Positions 44,474-53,740 are shown, counted from the first letter of the stretch. The stretch: 64,000 bases of DNA from an uncultured Coriobacteriaceae bacterium (GCA_902790135.1 CADAQM010000015.1:26200-90199); one strand, 5' to 3'. Numbers and translations are program-made. Notes: generated by a model not told the origin, from the sequence alone.

Positions 44474-44608
44474 CTTTGATCCAACTTTCTCACAGGGTTG
44501 TCTCGTAGGCAAAAGCATACCGCTTTACCCTCCTAGCTGGGTAGTACCATAGGATAAGGGCATAAGCGTCAGGGCGGATTCGGTCGGCACCGCCACGGAA
44601 GGTCTTTC

Positions 44609-45154
44609 GTGACAAAGAAGCTGTTTAATGACATTCCGCGCATCGAGGGCGAGCGTGTGGTGCTGCGACAGCTGACCGATGCAGATGTCCCCGCACTCGA
44701 GGAGCTCGTGCGCAGCGAGCGCGTCTATCGCTATCTCCCCACCTACCTGTTTGAGAAGCAGTACGACGACATGCACCATATGATCGCCGACCTGTACGGC
44801 TCGTGCTTTGCCGCCAAGGAGTCGCTCATCTTGGGCGTAGAACTGCGCGGGGACGGGCGCATCTGCGGGCTGGCCGAGTTCTACGGCCTGCGCGACGACG
44901 TGCACAAGATCAGCGTGGGCTACCGCTTTATGGAGTGGAGCTGGGGGCGCGGCGTAGCGACCGAGACCATGCGCCTGATGGTGGACTACCTCTACACGCA
45001 GACCGACACGCAGATCATCACGGCAAGCACGATGATTGAGAACCTCGCCTCTGCGCGCGTCCTGGAGAAGAACGACTTCATCAGGACCGCGCGCGGCGTC
45101 GAGGAGGACTGGGGCTACGACCAGCCCACCATCGCCGACAAGTGGTTCTGCTGA
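44609..45154 (+). CDS. GNAT family N-acetyltransferase (RimJ/RimL type)
   Basis: A 181-residue acetyltransferase starting with GTG after CGGAAGG. The N-terminal IPRIEGERVVLRQLTDADV is typical of the RimJ/RimL branch. The acetyl-CoA-binding stretch is near SWGRGVATETMRLMVDYL (about 110-127), and ITASTMIENLASARVLEKNDF follows. The target (protein N-terminus or small molecule) cannot be told. Confidence 0.85.
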   Translation: MTKKLFNDIPRIEGERVVLRQLTDADVPALEELVRSERVYRYLPTYLFEKQYDDMHHMIADLYGSCFAAKESLILGVELRGDGRICGLAEFYGLRDDVHKISVGYRFMEWSWGRGVATETMRLMVDYLYTQTDTQIITASTMIENLASARVLEKNDFIRTARGVEEDWGYDQPTIADKWFC

Positions 45155-45175
45155 GACAGGTCCAAGCGCCGGCCG

Positions 45176-46105
45176 TCAGTTGGACCGCGGGGTCATCCGA
45201 TAGCGGAACACCTCGTGAATCTCGTGGTCGTACCCGTCATAGAAGCCGGTTGGCATGCCAAGGACGATGCGCGCACCACGGTTGTACAGCACCAGCATGT
45301 GCCCGTCATCGGTAAACGTGAGACCTTCGATCTCACCCTGTAGGGTCACGTCATCGAGCGTGCGCTCGAGCGCAACGGTGCCATGCGTCGCATCTCTGGG
45401 CAGCGTCACGCGATACACGTGATCGGGCTCGCCTTGGTCCGCGTCGCCATCGTCAGCCGTCAGGAAGAGCGACCCCTCGTGATAGGCGACACCTTGGATC
45501 CACTGCGGGCTGGCGTGAAGCTGCGCGCGTCCCAGATACGCGCCGGTCTTGAGGTCATAGCGGTAAAGGTAGCGTCCCGTCGCCGTCCATGCGCACATCC
45601 AGACAACGCCCGTGTCGGGGTCAACCGCTATGCCACTGCACTCGTCCTGCCCGCTCTCGGGGTCGAAGGGGAATGTTCTCTTGAGCTCGAGCGTCTCGCC
45701 ATCATAGACCGCAATCTGAATGTTGGAGGCCTCGCCGTCAAGAAAGAGCTCGACTCCGGCATACACCTCGCCCTGCCAGACGTCGATGTCTCCTATGTGG
45801 TTGACCTCGTGCTCGTAGCCCACGTCAAACGGCGCGTCGTTAGTGGCAAGCAGCTTACCCTCGGCATCGTAGCGGCTAAGGGTCGCAGAGCCGCTCACCC
45901 AGACGTTCTCCCCCTCGGCGGCTACTCCCTGCCGGCCGTCCACCTCGTGTACATCTTCCAGCTCGTATGAGTAGGCTGGCAGCAGCTGCGCCGCGTCATC
46001 CTCGGGGCGGTCTGAGTTTGGAGTCGCAGGCGCTTGGCTGGCAGGAGCCGCGCATCCCCCAAGCGCGAGCACGAGGGCCAAAGCAAGGGCATGTCTTGGA
46101 CTCAT
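45176..46105 (-). CDS. Lipoprotein with beta-propeller-like (SdiA-regulated/SMP30-like) domain
   Basis: A 309-residue exported lipoprotein. A short signal peptide ends with LGGC (about residues 15-18) and a Ser/Pro linker follows. The rest is repeat-like beta structure with VSGSATLSRYDAEGKLLATN, NHIGDIDVWQGEVYAGVE, CSGIAVDPDTGVVWM and IEGLTFTDDGHMLVLYNRG, the pattern of NHL/SMP30-like propellers. Binding partner unknown. The start is the ATG after AAGGAGAATC. Convergent with the GNAT gene and 27 bp after mtnN, so possibly co-transcribed with mtnN. Confidence 0.7.
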   Translation of the reverse strand: MSPRHALALALVLALGGCAAPASQAPATPNSDRPEDDAAQLLPAYSYELEDVHEVDGRQGVAAEGENVWVSGSATLSRYDAEGKLLATNDAPFDVGYEHEVNHIGDIDVWQGEVYAGVELFLDGEASNIQIAVYDGETLELKRTFPFDPESGQDECSGIAVDPDTGVVWMCAWTATGRYLYRYDLKTGAYLGRAQLHASPQWIQGVAYHEGSLFLTADDGDADQGEPDHVYRVTLPRDATHGTVALERTLDDVTLQGEIEGLTFTDDGHMLVLYNRGARIVLGMPTGFYDGYDHEIHEVFRYRMTPRSN

Positions 46106-46132
46106 GATTCTCCTTATGGCTTCTAGCTGCAC

Positions 46133-46855
46133 CTACGAGCGCGCACTGACCATTGCCAGCACCGCGCCAGCGCACTCGCGCGCCGCCTCGGCCTGGAACT
46201 GCTCAAAGGTCATGTCGTCACTGTCGTCGGATATCGCACGGATGATGACGTAGGGCACCTGGTTGAGGTGGCAGACCTGCGCGATTGCGGCACCTTCCAT
46301 CTCGGCGCAGAGGCCCCCGAACGTCGAGGTGATGGCCTCGGTCTGCTCCTTCGTGGCTATGAACTGGTCACCGCTGCACACGCGTCCCTCGAGCACCATG
46401 GAGGCAGGGGCCGCCTGTCGAACGGCTGCCACGGCCTGCCTGCGCAGCTCTTCATCTGCGGGGAAGGCAAAGAGCCCCGTGTAGGGGATCTCTCCCCTCG
46501 CAAAGCCGATGGGACTCACGTCAAAGTCATGCTGGACCGCATCGGTCGACACCACGAAGTCGTTGATGGTCAGCTCGTCGGAGAGGCTGCCGGCCACCCC
46601 CGTGTTGATGACGCAGCCCACCCTAAAGCCGCTGATGAGCGTCTGCGCACAAATGCCGGCGTTGACCTTGCCCATGCCGCACTGCGCGACAACCACCTCG
46701 GTGCCGTCAATCGTGCCCGCGGCAAACTCCATACCTGCGACGACCGTAACCTGGACGGCATCCATTGCTTCCCTGATGGCAGCAATCTCGCTCTGCATCG
46801 CACCTATAATGCCCGTGGCCTTTGCCGCTGCGCGCCCATCAGACGCATGTCCCAT
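46133..46855 (-). CDS. mtnN: 5'-Methylthioadenosine/S-adenosylhomocysteine nucleosidase
   Basis: A 240-residue nucleosidase: GIIGAMQSEIAAIREAM at the N-terminus, QCGMGKVNAGICAQTLI (about 58-74), NTGVAGSL, then CSGDQFIATKEQ and CAEMEGAAIAQVC (catalytic Glu/Met region about 184-196), and ISDDSDD with the catalytic Asp. It recycles methylthioadenosine and SAH and so clears by-products of SAM use. The start is uncertain by a few residues; GAGGTGG precedes the chosen ATG. Confidence 0.9.
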   Translation of the reverse strand: MGHASDGRAAAKATGIIGAMQSEIAAIREAMDAVQVTVVAGMEFAAGTIDGTEVVVAQCGMGKVNAGICAQTLISGFRVGCVINTGVAGSLSDELTINDFVVSTDAVQHDFDVSPIGFARGEIPYTGLFAFPADEELRRQAVAAVRQAAPASMVLEGRVCSGDQFIATKEQTEAITSTFGGLCAEMEGAAIAQVCHLNQVPYVIIRAISDDSDDMTFEQFQAEAARECAGAVLAMVSARS

Positions 46856-47033
46856 CACGACCACCTCTTCCCAGCCCTCAGGCTCTCAAGACTCCTCGCC
46901 AACAGTGCGGCTGCCCTGCCATGCACTATACGATACCTTGGGTAGCGCTTGTTATCGGTCTTTGCAGCGCGACGTTGCGTGCAAGCCGCGTAGTACCATG
47001 TGGGTACGGACCCCAAAGCAGCGGAGGCGACGG

Positions 47034-47669
47034 TTGGCAAGCAGCGATTGGACGAAGCGCTATCACCAGCTTGTGATGAACATGAACGCCTTTCGGCCGA
47101 TGGACGAGGAAGAGCGGCGGCGCGACTGGCGCTATGCGCTGGTGATCGTGACGTTTTTGGTGATCATCCCCATGCTGGCGTTTATCCCCTACATGGTTAC
47201 GGGATCGCTGCTCGTCGGCCTCTCCATCGTGGTCGCGTCGATGGGAGTCGCCCTGGCCATCGGCATACATACGCGCCACCGCATATTCAGCGACTTCTTC
47301 TGCGTGGACGATGCGCGTCCGTACGTTGAGCTGCACGAGCTCAGCGACCGTACGCTGTTCGAACGCCTTTGCGACGAGCGAGCGCTGGCGTTCAGGTGCA
47401 GCTTTGAGGTCGAGTCGCTGACGCTCATCTACGACTGGCTGGTTGCGCGCGAGGCACTCGATAAGGGGGAGAAGATCCAGGCATACCGGCTAGATAGGCA
47501 GGACTTCATGCGAGTGCTTGGAGGCAGCGTCGAGCCTAGCTTTGGCCTTCTCGTCATCCCTTACGGCGCGCTGCACCTCCCCAAGAAGCAGGAGTTGCGC
47601 TTTGCGAGCGAGCTCCCCGTCATGGGCGGAGCCTGGCTAGGCAATGCTGAGGATGTTGGCGAAGCCTGA
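47034..47669 (+). CDS. Hypothetical membrane-anchored protein
   Basis: A 211-residue protein with two adjacent hydrophobic segments near residues 37-57 and 60-80 (LVIVTFLVIIPMLAFIPYMV and LLVGLSIVVASMGVALAIGI), then a soluble domain of about 130 residues. No family is recognised. The start is unsettled: a TTG at 47034 follows GCGGAGGCGACGG, while an ATG at 47076 has a poor site. The end overlaps the opposing STAS gene by 33 bp. Confidence 0.5.
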   Translation: MASSDWTKRYHQLVMNMNAFRPMDEEERRRDWRYALVIVTFLVIIPMLAFIPYMVTGSLLVGLSIVVASMGVALAIGIHTRHRIFSDFFCVDDARPYVELHELSDRTLFERLCDERALAFRCSFEVESLTLIYDWLVAREALDKGEKIQAYRLDRQDFMRVLGGSVEPSFGLLVIPYGALHLPKKQELRFASELPVMGGAWLGNAEDVGEA

Positions 47670-47933
47670 ATCGTCAAAGAGCTTCATTATCTCAGGGCGC
47701 ACGTTGACGACGAGCATGGAACCCTGCTTTGCCATGCGCTTCTGCAAAACCAGAAGCAGGCGCAGGCCCATGCTCGACACGTAATCTACTTGGGCGAGGT
47801 CGACTACCAGCGAGCTCACGCCATCGAGCTGCGGCTTTAGCTCATCCTCAAGCTCGGGAGAGGTCTTGACGTCGAGGCGCCCATAGACTCGCACGGTCAG
47901 ATGGTCGCCGTCTCGGATAATCTCATGGCTCAT
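47637..47933 (-). CDS. STAS-domain anti-sigma factor antagonist (SpoIIAA-like)
   Basis: A 98-residue single STAS domain. The phosphorylatable serine is in DYVSSMGLRLL (Ser54, by analogy with SpoIIAA). Such proteins release a sigma factor by binding its anti-sigma ATPase when dephosphorylated. No cognate kinase lies next to it; RsbW-like ATPase genes are present in the hydrogenase cluster 26-30 kb away, and any link is speculative. Confidence 0.85.
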   Translation of the reverse strand: MSHEIIRDGDHLTVRVYGRLDVKTSPELEDELKPQLDGVSSLVVDLAQVDYVSSMGLRLLLVLQKRMAKQGSMLVVNVRPEIMKLFDDSGFANILSIA

Positions 47934-47958
47934 CGCGCACCCGCCCTCTCTGCTCTTG

Positions 47959-48390
47959 CTAGCCCTCGTGGATGGTCCCGTCCGGCTCGGCCCACTGGTG
48001 ATGGAACTCGAGCGAGGGTATCTCGTCGGGCACCCTGACTGCCACCTGGTACTCATCCTCGTAGACGATCTCTCCGGGGTCGTTGGTGTAGACCACGTAG
48101 AAGGGGTGATGGTAGCGCTCGAGCAGCCACATGGCGGGCGTGATCATGCGCATCATCTCGTCGGAGTTCTCGCACTTGAAGAAGCAGACGACGCGCTCCT
48201 TGTTCATGCATGGCTCCGGGAACGGCAGCACCTCCGCAAACCACGAGTCGATCTCCTTGAAGAGGGCCTGGTCCTCCTCGTCCATGACGTCCTGCTGGAT
48301 GAGCTTCCAGCACATGCTGAAGATGCCGGCACCCTCCCCGGTGTTGGTGGCCCGCTCGCGGCCCTGGATGCGCACATACTTGAACTTCAT
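47959..48390 (-). CDS. Conserved hypothetical protein
   Basis: A 143-residue cytosolic protein (MKFKYVRIQGRERATNTGEGAGIFSMCWKLIQQDVMDEED). No membrane segment, signal or recognised domain is seen. Several Trp, Tyr and acidic residues (FHHQWAEPDG, HHPFYVVYTNDPGEIVYEDE) give it the look of a small folded enzyme or binding domain. It starts 26 bp upstream of the STAS gene on the same strand, so the two may form an operon. Confidence 0.6.
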   Translation of the reverse strand: MKFKYVRIQGRERATNTGEGAGIFSMCWKLIQQDVMDEEDQALFKEIDSWFAEVLPFPEPCMNKERVVCFFKCENSDEMMRMITPAMWLLERYHHPFYVVYTNDPGEIVYEDEYQVAVRVPDEIPSLEFHHQWAEPDGTIHEG

Positions 48391-48612
48391 GGCAGCCCCC
48401 TGTGCCTATGGTCAGAACCTTCTTTCCATCCATGATACGTGCCAGAGCACGTCGACAGCTCTTTCCTTCCGCACAAGGCACGTGAAAGGGAACGAAGGCC
48501 AAAACAAATCGTTATGGGCGTCTAACGGCGCACATGGGGGCATACTCACTGTTGTCAGCAGGGCAGACGCCCTGCGAGAGACAAGGTTTACGCTTGAAAG
48601 GAGCGTGCCACC

Positions 48613-49005
48613 ATGGACGAGATCAAGAACGAGGCTCTGGCAGCAGAGCGAATGATTGAGCAGATCGAGGCCAACCAAGCCAAGAAGGCGCAGCGTAATG
48701 CGGAGCGTGCAAAGGAGGTAGTCGAGGCCGAGGCGCATGCGCAGGAAGTCGCCTCTCATATCGCCGCTGGCGACGTCGTAAACAGCCGCGTGTCCGAGCC
48801 CGTGACGAGCGACTCCGCGTTCGACCCGGCAACCGAGGCTGAGGCTGGTGCGCGCATGATCGACTCGCTCCTTGCAAAGCAGGCAGAGCGTGCCGCCAAG
48901 CACGCCCGTAAGGTCGCCGAGTACAACGAGCAGGTGCTCGAGGAGGCCAAGGCTGCTGCCAAGGTCACCGAGTGCGTGAAGAGCAGCACAGGGCACCTCA
49001 AGTAG
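48613..49005 (+). CDS. Hypothetical coiled-coil protein with internal duplication
   Basis: A 130-residue, almost wholly helical, Ala/Glu/Lys-rich protein. Two related segments occur: residues 8-36 (ALAAERMIEQIEANQAKKAQ...) and 78-104 (AEAGARMIDSLLAKQAERAA...), separated by a Ser/Thr/Asp linker. No signal or membrane segment. The function is unknown. It starts after GAAAGGAGCGTGCCACC and is followed by a strong terminator. Confidence 0.6.
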   Translation: MDEIKNEALAAERMIEQIEANQAKKAQRNAERAKEVVEAEAHAQEVASHIAAGDVVNSRVSEPVTSDSAFDPATEAEAGARMIDSLLAKQAERAAKHARKVAEYNEQVLEEAKAAAKVTECVKSSTGHLK

Positions 49006-49058
49006 GACGAGCACTATAACGCACGTGCGGCCTTGCGCTGAGTGCAGACCGCAAGACG

Positions 49059-49108
49059 AAAGGGCTGACCGGTGAACGGGGAGACTCCCGTCCACCGGTC
49101 AGCCCTTT
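49059..49108. terminator. Strong bidirectional terminator
   Basis: A perfect 16-bp stem (AAAGGGCTGACCGGTG with CACCGGTCAGCCCTTT) with A and T runs on both sides lies between the coiled-coil gene and the opposing LysR gene. Confidence 0.85.
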
Positions 49109-49146
49109 ATGCATGCGCTGCCCGATGCAGCAAGAGAAGCCGGAAC

Positions 49147-50079
49147 TCAGGCCCGCTCCTCGCGCGTGCGAACTGCCGCAAACAATTGACGCTTGATGGT
49201 GACGAGCGCCTCGCGCTCGGGGCCGCGCGCCCTCACGGTGTCCTCGAAGACATAGACATTCAGTGCGGGCAGATCGTCATCAAATGCCTTTGCCAGGGAG
49301 ACGCCATCAGGTGCGCCATCAAGCACTAGACCACTCGATAGCCCAACGCCCATGCCCGCAAGCACCAGCTGGTAGAACATGTCGAGCTGGTCGGTCTCGG
49401 CAACCACGTTGAGCTGGGCTCCCTTATGCCCCAGATACTGGTCGAGAGCCGTACGCAGAAAGCGGTCACCTGCAAAGGCAATCACGGGCACATGGTGCTC
49501 CGCTAGCCTCAACACGTTGAGCGCGCCGTTCTCGGGCTGATCGGCCTGTCTCACCGCAAGCATGAACGGATGAGACGCAACCCTGGTGAACGTTGCATGA
49601 GGCTGTGTGATACCACGGTCAGACGAGGCGAGCATGCCCACGTCAACGCGCCTCTTGCGCAGCTCTTCGCGCAGGTGCTCCGAGTCGTGCAGCACGATCT
49701 CGACCGGATGCCCATGCCGCGCGGATGTCAGCCTCTCCAGACCCTGGGAAAAGTAGTGACGCGCAAACGCCGAGGGCATGCCCACCACTATCGGACGGCC
49801 TCCGCCAAGCTCTTCGAGGTCTTCCACTGCCTCATGCAGCTCGTCGAGAGCGGTAATCGCATGGGCGAGTAGCACCGCTCCGGCGTCGGTGAGAAACGCC
49901 TCGTGCCCAGACTCCTGACGATCGAAGAGCGAGACCCCAAGCTGACGCTCAAGGCGCGCCACGGCTTGCGAGACCGCGGGTTGCGTTATGCCGAGCACGC
50001 GCGCCGCAGCAGAAAAGCTCCCCTGCTCGGAGGCGACGCGCGCAATCTCAAGATCGTGAACGTTCTCTATGGCAAGCAT
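49147..50079 (-). CDS. LysR family transcriptional regulator
   Basis: A 310-residue LysR-type regulator. The N-terminal helix-turn-helix is LEIARVASEQGSFSAAARVLGITQPAVSQAVARLERQLG (about 10-48), and a periplasmic-binding-protein-like effector domain covers about 90-290. No divergent target gene is adjacent in the usual layout; the upstream neighbour is the DeoR gene on the same strand. The effector is unknown. Confidence 0.88.
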   Translation of the reverse strand: MLAIENVHDLEIARVASEQGSFSAAARVLGITQPAVSQAVARLERQLGVSLFDRQESGHEAFLTDAGAVLLAHAITALDELHEAVEDLEELGGGRPIVVGMPSAFARHYFSQGLERLTSARHGHPVEIVLHDSEHLREELRKRRVDVGMLASSDRGITQPHATFTRVASHPFMLAVRQADQPENGALNVLRLAEHHVPVIAFAGDRFLRTALDQYLGHKGAQLNVVAETDQLDMFYQLVLAGMGVGLSSGLVLDGAPDGVSLAKAFDDDLPALNVYVFEDTVRARGPEREALVTIKRQLFAAVRTREERA

Positions 50080-50174
50080 GTCTGTCTCCCTTCAGAGGTG
50101 GAGAGGCGTATCGGCGTCGGCTGACGCCAACAGCTATGGCTTTCCCGCAGTCACGCCGACAGGCAGAGCCGCCG

Positions 50175-50915
50175 TCACTCGCAGATGAGCGTGGTGAGCG
50201 CCGCCAGCTCCTCGTCCCCCTGGTCGGAAATGACGGTGACGTCGGCGAGATTTAAGGTCTGAATGGCCGTGACCTGATGGAACTTGCTGCTGTCCGTTAG
50301 CACGTACACGTATTTGGAACGCGCGGCAACCGCCTGCTTCTTCGCAGCCTCCGCAAGGCTTGGCGTGGTGATGCCGAAGCGCGCATCCACGCCGTTAGCG
50401 CCCAAGAATGCCTTGAGAAAAACGTGCCTGTCGATGTTCTCCTGCGTGAGGGGGCCAGAGATCGACCCGATGGCGGGGTCGTACGATCCGCCAAGAAGCG
50501 TAACCTTGGCAGTCGACTCGGGCGTGACGAGGGCCACCACGTCTGTGTTTGAAGTCACGACGTTCACGTCTCGGTCTGCGATCTCGCGCATGAGCGCGGT
50601 GCACGTTGTTCCCGAGTCGAGATAGATGGTGTCGCCATCCTGGATCTCACGAGCAGCCAGCTTGGCGATGGTTGTCTTCTCCTCGGCGTACAGGGCGCTC
50701 TTCACAGAAAGTGGCAGCTCGCCGGTAGGCGTGGAGGCCTTGATTGCGCCACCCTGCAGGTGCTCCACCTTGCCCACACGCTCGAGCTCTTTGATGTCTC
50801 GGCGTAGGGTGGATGACGATACCCCAGGGATCTCGCGCTGCAGCTCCTCGAGCCACACGAGCTCGCGCCCCTTCAAGAGCTCGAGAATTCTCTGTTGACG
50901 CTCGTAGGGAATCAT
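50175..50915 (-). CDS. DeoR family sugar-responsive repressor
   Basis: A 246-residue DeoR regulator. The winged helix YERQQRILELLKGRELVWLEELQREI...SSTLRRDIKELERVGKVEHLQGGA occupies residues 3-60. The sugar-phosphate-binding domain has the conserved IYLDSGTTCTALMREI (about 97-112) and GSYDPAIGSISG. It is divergent from the sugar isomerase/PTS operon and most likely represses it through the TGCAAAT motifs between them. Start follows GGATGGAGG. Confidence 0.88.
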   Translation of the reverse strand: MIPYERQQRILELLKGRELVWLEELQREIPGVSSSTLRRDIKELERVGKVEHLQGGAIKASTPTGELPLSVKSALYAEEKTTIAKLAAREIQDGDTIYLDSGTTCTALMREIADRDVNVVTSNTDVVALVTPESTAKVTLLGGSYDPAIGSISGPLTQENIDRHVFLKAFLGANGVDARFGITTPSLAEAAKKQAVAARSKYVYVLTDSSKFHQVTAIQTLNLADVTVISDQGDEELAALTTLICE

Positions 50916-50967
50916 GGCCGCCTCCATCCGCCGTTAAGTCTCAACGCCATCATATTTTAATCCATTT

Positions 50968-51097
50968 TGCAAATCGTTGGAATTTTGTTGCCCAAATCTG
51001 AGCATTGTCAACTCTCTGGTGGAATATTTTGCAAATTCGTGCTTGCAAGTGAAATTCTTTGGTTATAGAATGCAAATTAATGGAAGCGGATGCAAAT
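50968..51097. promoter_or_regulatory. Four phased TGCAAAT motifs and promoter of the isomerase/PTS operon
   Basis: TGCAAAT occurs at 50968-50974, 51030-51036, 51071-51077 and 51091-51097, all in one orientation, with start-to-start gaps of 62, 41 and 20 bp (close to 6, 4 and 2 helical turns). A promoter TTGCAA (51043-51048), 17 bp, TAGAAT (51066-51071) lies among them. These are probable sites for the divergent DeoR protein. Confidence 0.65.
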
Positions 51098-51120
51098 CCA
51101 TGAAAACAAAGGAGAGGACC

Positions 51121-52050
51121 ATGAAGCTCGCCACCCGCATCAACTCGTTCCTGCCCCACTTCGACAACGATGTCCTGAAGGTGCTGCCCGAGTTCGCTCG
51201 AATCGGCCTCACCCACGTCGACCTCAACTACCCCGAGCACACCAAGGACATCGTGCCCGAGCAGATGAAGGCCGCCTTGGATGCCGCCAACCTCAAGGCC
51301 AACGGCGTTGCCCTGCGCTTCCGCGGCGACTTCTACCTCAACGGCGAGCTGGGCAACACAGACCCCGAGGTATCCGCTGCGGCCATTCAGCTGTGCAAGG
51401 ACGCCTGCGACTACTGCCGCGCCATCGGCGGCCAGGTCGTGACCATCTGGCTGGGCTTTGACGGCTTCGACTACTCCTTCCAGATTGCCTACAACGAGGT
51501 GTGGAACCGCCAGCGCGACGCCTTCCGCGCAATCTGCGATTACGCACCCGACCTGAAGATCTCCATCGAGTACAAGCCCTTCGAGGAGCGCAGCTACGCC
51601 TTCATCGACAGCTTTGGCACCGTCTTCGCCATGATCCAGGACGTCAACCGCCCCAACCTAGGCGCCACGCTCGACTTCTGCCACATGCTCATGAAGCACG
51701 ACAACCCCGCCATGGCCGCCGACATCCTCGGCGCGCGCGGTCTGCTCTACGGCATCCACCTCAACGACGGCTACGGACGCAAGGATGACGGCCTCATGAT
51801 CGGCACGTCCAACTTTGCCAAGACGCTCGAGTTCCTCTACTACGTCCGCAAGCACGGCTACGACCAGGCCATCTACTTCGACACCTTCCCCATCCGCGAG
51901 CAGGGCATTCGCGAGGCGGAGTGCAACGTGTCGATGGTCAACCGCCTCGAGCAGATCATCGACAAGCTCGGCATGGACAACATCGAGGAGGTGATAGCCG
52001 CCAACGACGGCATCGCGGTGAGCGAGCTGCTCCTCGACGCCATCAGGTAG
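51121..52050 (+). CDS. Sugar-phosphate isomerase/epimerase (TIM-barrel, AP-endonuclease-2 fold)
   Basis: A 309-residue TIM-barrel protein. Metal-site-like segments are visible: SIEYKPFEER (Glu, about 142), LGATLDFCHMLM (Asp/His, about 181-187), GIHLNDGYGRKDDG (His/Asp, about 212-218) and YFDTFP. The family includes xylose isomerase-like and ketose 3-epimerase enzymes. The start follows AAAGGAGAGG. It precedes a PTS transporter, so it probably acts on the imported sugar phosphate. Confidence 0.82.
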   Translation: MKLATRINSFLPHFDNDVLKVLPEFARIGLTHVDLNYPEHTKDIVPEQMKAALDAANLKANGVALRFRGDFYLNGELGNTDPEVSAAAIQLCKDACDYCRAIGGQVVTIWLGFDGFDYSFQIAYNEVWNRQRDAFRAICDYAPDLKISIEYKPFEERSYAFIDSFGTVFAMIQDVNRPNLGATLDFCHMLMKHDNPAMAADILGARGLLYGIHLNDGYGRKDDGLMIGTSNFAKTLEFLYYVRKHGYDQAIYFDTFPIREQGIREAECNVSMVNRLEQIIDKLGMDNIEEVIAANDGIAVSELLLDAIR

Positions 52051-52138
52051 ACGAGAGCGCGCGGCAGGAAAGTCTCAGGAAATAGTTCAGGCATACCATT
52101 GAGTGGCGAAGCGCCACGGTGAAAGAGAGGTAACACCA

Positions 52139-53518
52139 ATGGCAGCACGTGATTGGAACAAGCTCGCTGAGGAGATTCTCGAGAAGGTCGGGGGACCTGA
52201 GAACATCTCCGGCATGACCCACTGCGCGACGAGGCTCCGCCTCAACCTGCGCGACGAGTCCATAGTCGACGACGCCGAGGTCAAGGCCATCGACGGCGTC
52301 ACCAACATCGCCCGCGCCGCAGGGCAGTATCAGCTGCTCATCGGCATCGAGGTGCCCAAGCTCTACGAGAAGTTCGAGGCGCTGGTGAAGGGCTCCGGCA
52401 AGGCTGAGCTCACCAAGGCGGACACGGGCGACCAGAGCCTGGTCAACAAGGTCTTCGCCACCATCTCGGGCATCTTCTCGCCCATCCTGGCGCCGCTCGC
52501 CGGCTCCGGCGTCCTGCGCGGTCTCATCATCCTGTTCACCCAGATGGGCCTGCTCACCGAGGGCAGCTCCACCTACACGATCCTGTTCTCTGCGGCATCC
52601 GCCGTGTTCTACCTCCTGCCGGTACTGCTGCTGATCTCCACTGCCAAGCGCTTCGAGGCCAACACCTACATCGCGGCACTCATCGGCGGCGCCCTGATCT
52701 ACCCCGACTTCGTTGCCCTCATGGGCGATGCGGGCAACGGCGCCATGGCTGACTTCTTTGGCATCCCCGTGGTGCTCATGGGCTACAGCTCCACCGTCGT
52801 GCCCGCTATCCTGGCCGGCCTTGCCTACAGCTGGCTGTACAAGAAGCTCGACGACACCGTGCCCGAGAACCTCAAGCTCGTCATCCCGCCGCTGGTGTCG
52901 CTCGTGGTGATGGTCCCGCTCACCGTCATCGTCATCGGCCCGCTGGCCGTGTACGGCGGCGAGCTCGTGGCCAACGTGGTCAACTGGGCCATCAACGCCT
53001 CTGGCCTGCTCACCGGCATCCTCGTGGGCGGCGGCTGGGCCGTGCTCGTCTCCTTCGGCATCCACTGGGCCGTCAACCCCATCATGATCAACAACATCGC
53101 CGAGGTTGGCTTCGACTACATCTGCCCGCTGACCTTCGCCTGCAACTTCGCGGTCATCGGCGTGGCCCTGGGCGTCTTCCTCAAGGCCAAGAACCAGGAG
53201 GTCAAGTCCTTCTCGCTCACCGGCGTCATCACCATCGTGCTCTCCGCCATCATCGAGCCCACGCTCTTCGGCCTGCTGGTCAACAACAAGAAGCTCTTTG
53301 CCGCGCAGATCATCGCCGGTGCCGTGGGCGGCGCCTACCTCGGCCTGATGCGCGTCGTCACCAGCGCCTTCGTCTTCGGCTCCGTGGTCACCTTCCCGGC
53401 CTTCGTCAACGGCGACATGATGAACTTCGTCAACGCCATGATCGGCCTGGGCATCTCTACCGTTGTCGGCGCGGTGCTCGGGTACATGTTCTGCGAGCAG
53501 GACATGGAGCTCGCGTAA
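52139..53518 (+). CDS. PTS sugar transporter subunit IIBC (glucose/beta-glucoside superfamily)
   Basis: A 459-residue PTS permease. The IIB domain has the phosphorylated Cys29 in MTHCATRLRL. The IIC domain starts near residue 100 (ISGIFSPILAPLAGSGVLRG) and includes HWAVNPIMINN and IEPTLFGLL, as in BglF/ScrA relatives. No IIA domain is fused or adjacent, so a IIA from elsewhere must phosphorylate it. It is the second gene of the DeoR-controlled operon. Start follows AGAGAGGTAACACC. Confidence 0.9.
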   Translation: MAARDWNKLAEEILEKVGGPENISGMTHCATRLRLNLRDESIVDDAEVKAIDGVTNIARAAGQYQLLIGIEVPKLYEKFEALVKGSGKAELTKADTGDQSLVNKVFATISGIFSPILAPLAGSGVLRGLIILFTQMGLLTEGSSTYTILFSAASAVFYLLPVLLLISTAKRFEANTYIAALIGGALIYPDFVALMGDAGNGAMADFFGIPVVLMGYSSTVVPAILAGLAYSWLYKKLDDTVPENLKLVIPPLVSLVVMVPLTVIVIGPLAVYGGELVANVVNWAINASGLLTGILVGGGWAVLVSFGIHWAVNPIMINNIAEVGFDYICPLTFACNFAVIGVALGVFLKAKNQEVKSFSLTGVITIVLSAIIEPTLFGLLVNNKKLFAAQIIAGAVGGAYLGLMRVVTSAFVFGSVVTFPAFVNGDMMNFVNAMIGLGISTVVGAVLGYMFCEQDMELA

Positions 53519-53572
53519 GGGCTGAGTCCTTCCTCCTCGGGCGCGCGGGACAGAGGCGCGCCACCTTCCCTG

Positions 53573-53600
53573 GGGCCCCGTGCAAGCGGGGCCCTTTGGT
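53573..53600 (+). terminator. Terminator of the PTS operon
   Basis: GGGCCCCG pairs with CGGGGCCC (8 bp, 6-nt loop), followed by TTTGGTGTCT. Confidence 0.65.
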
Positions 53601-53740
53601 GTCTCTGATCCCCCTCTAGCTCCAGGGCAGCCTCAGAGCAACATGGGTCGCACCCACTCGATATGCTTGCGCTCTAGTTTCATCCACCAATGTACAATGT
53701 GAGTCTGGCATTGGTCACACGCGATCCGTGAGGAGCTGCC

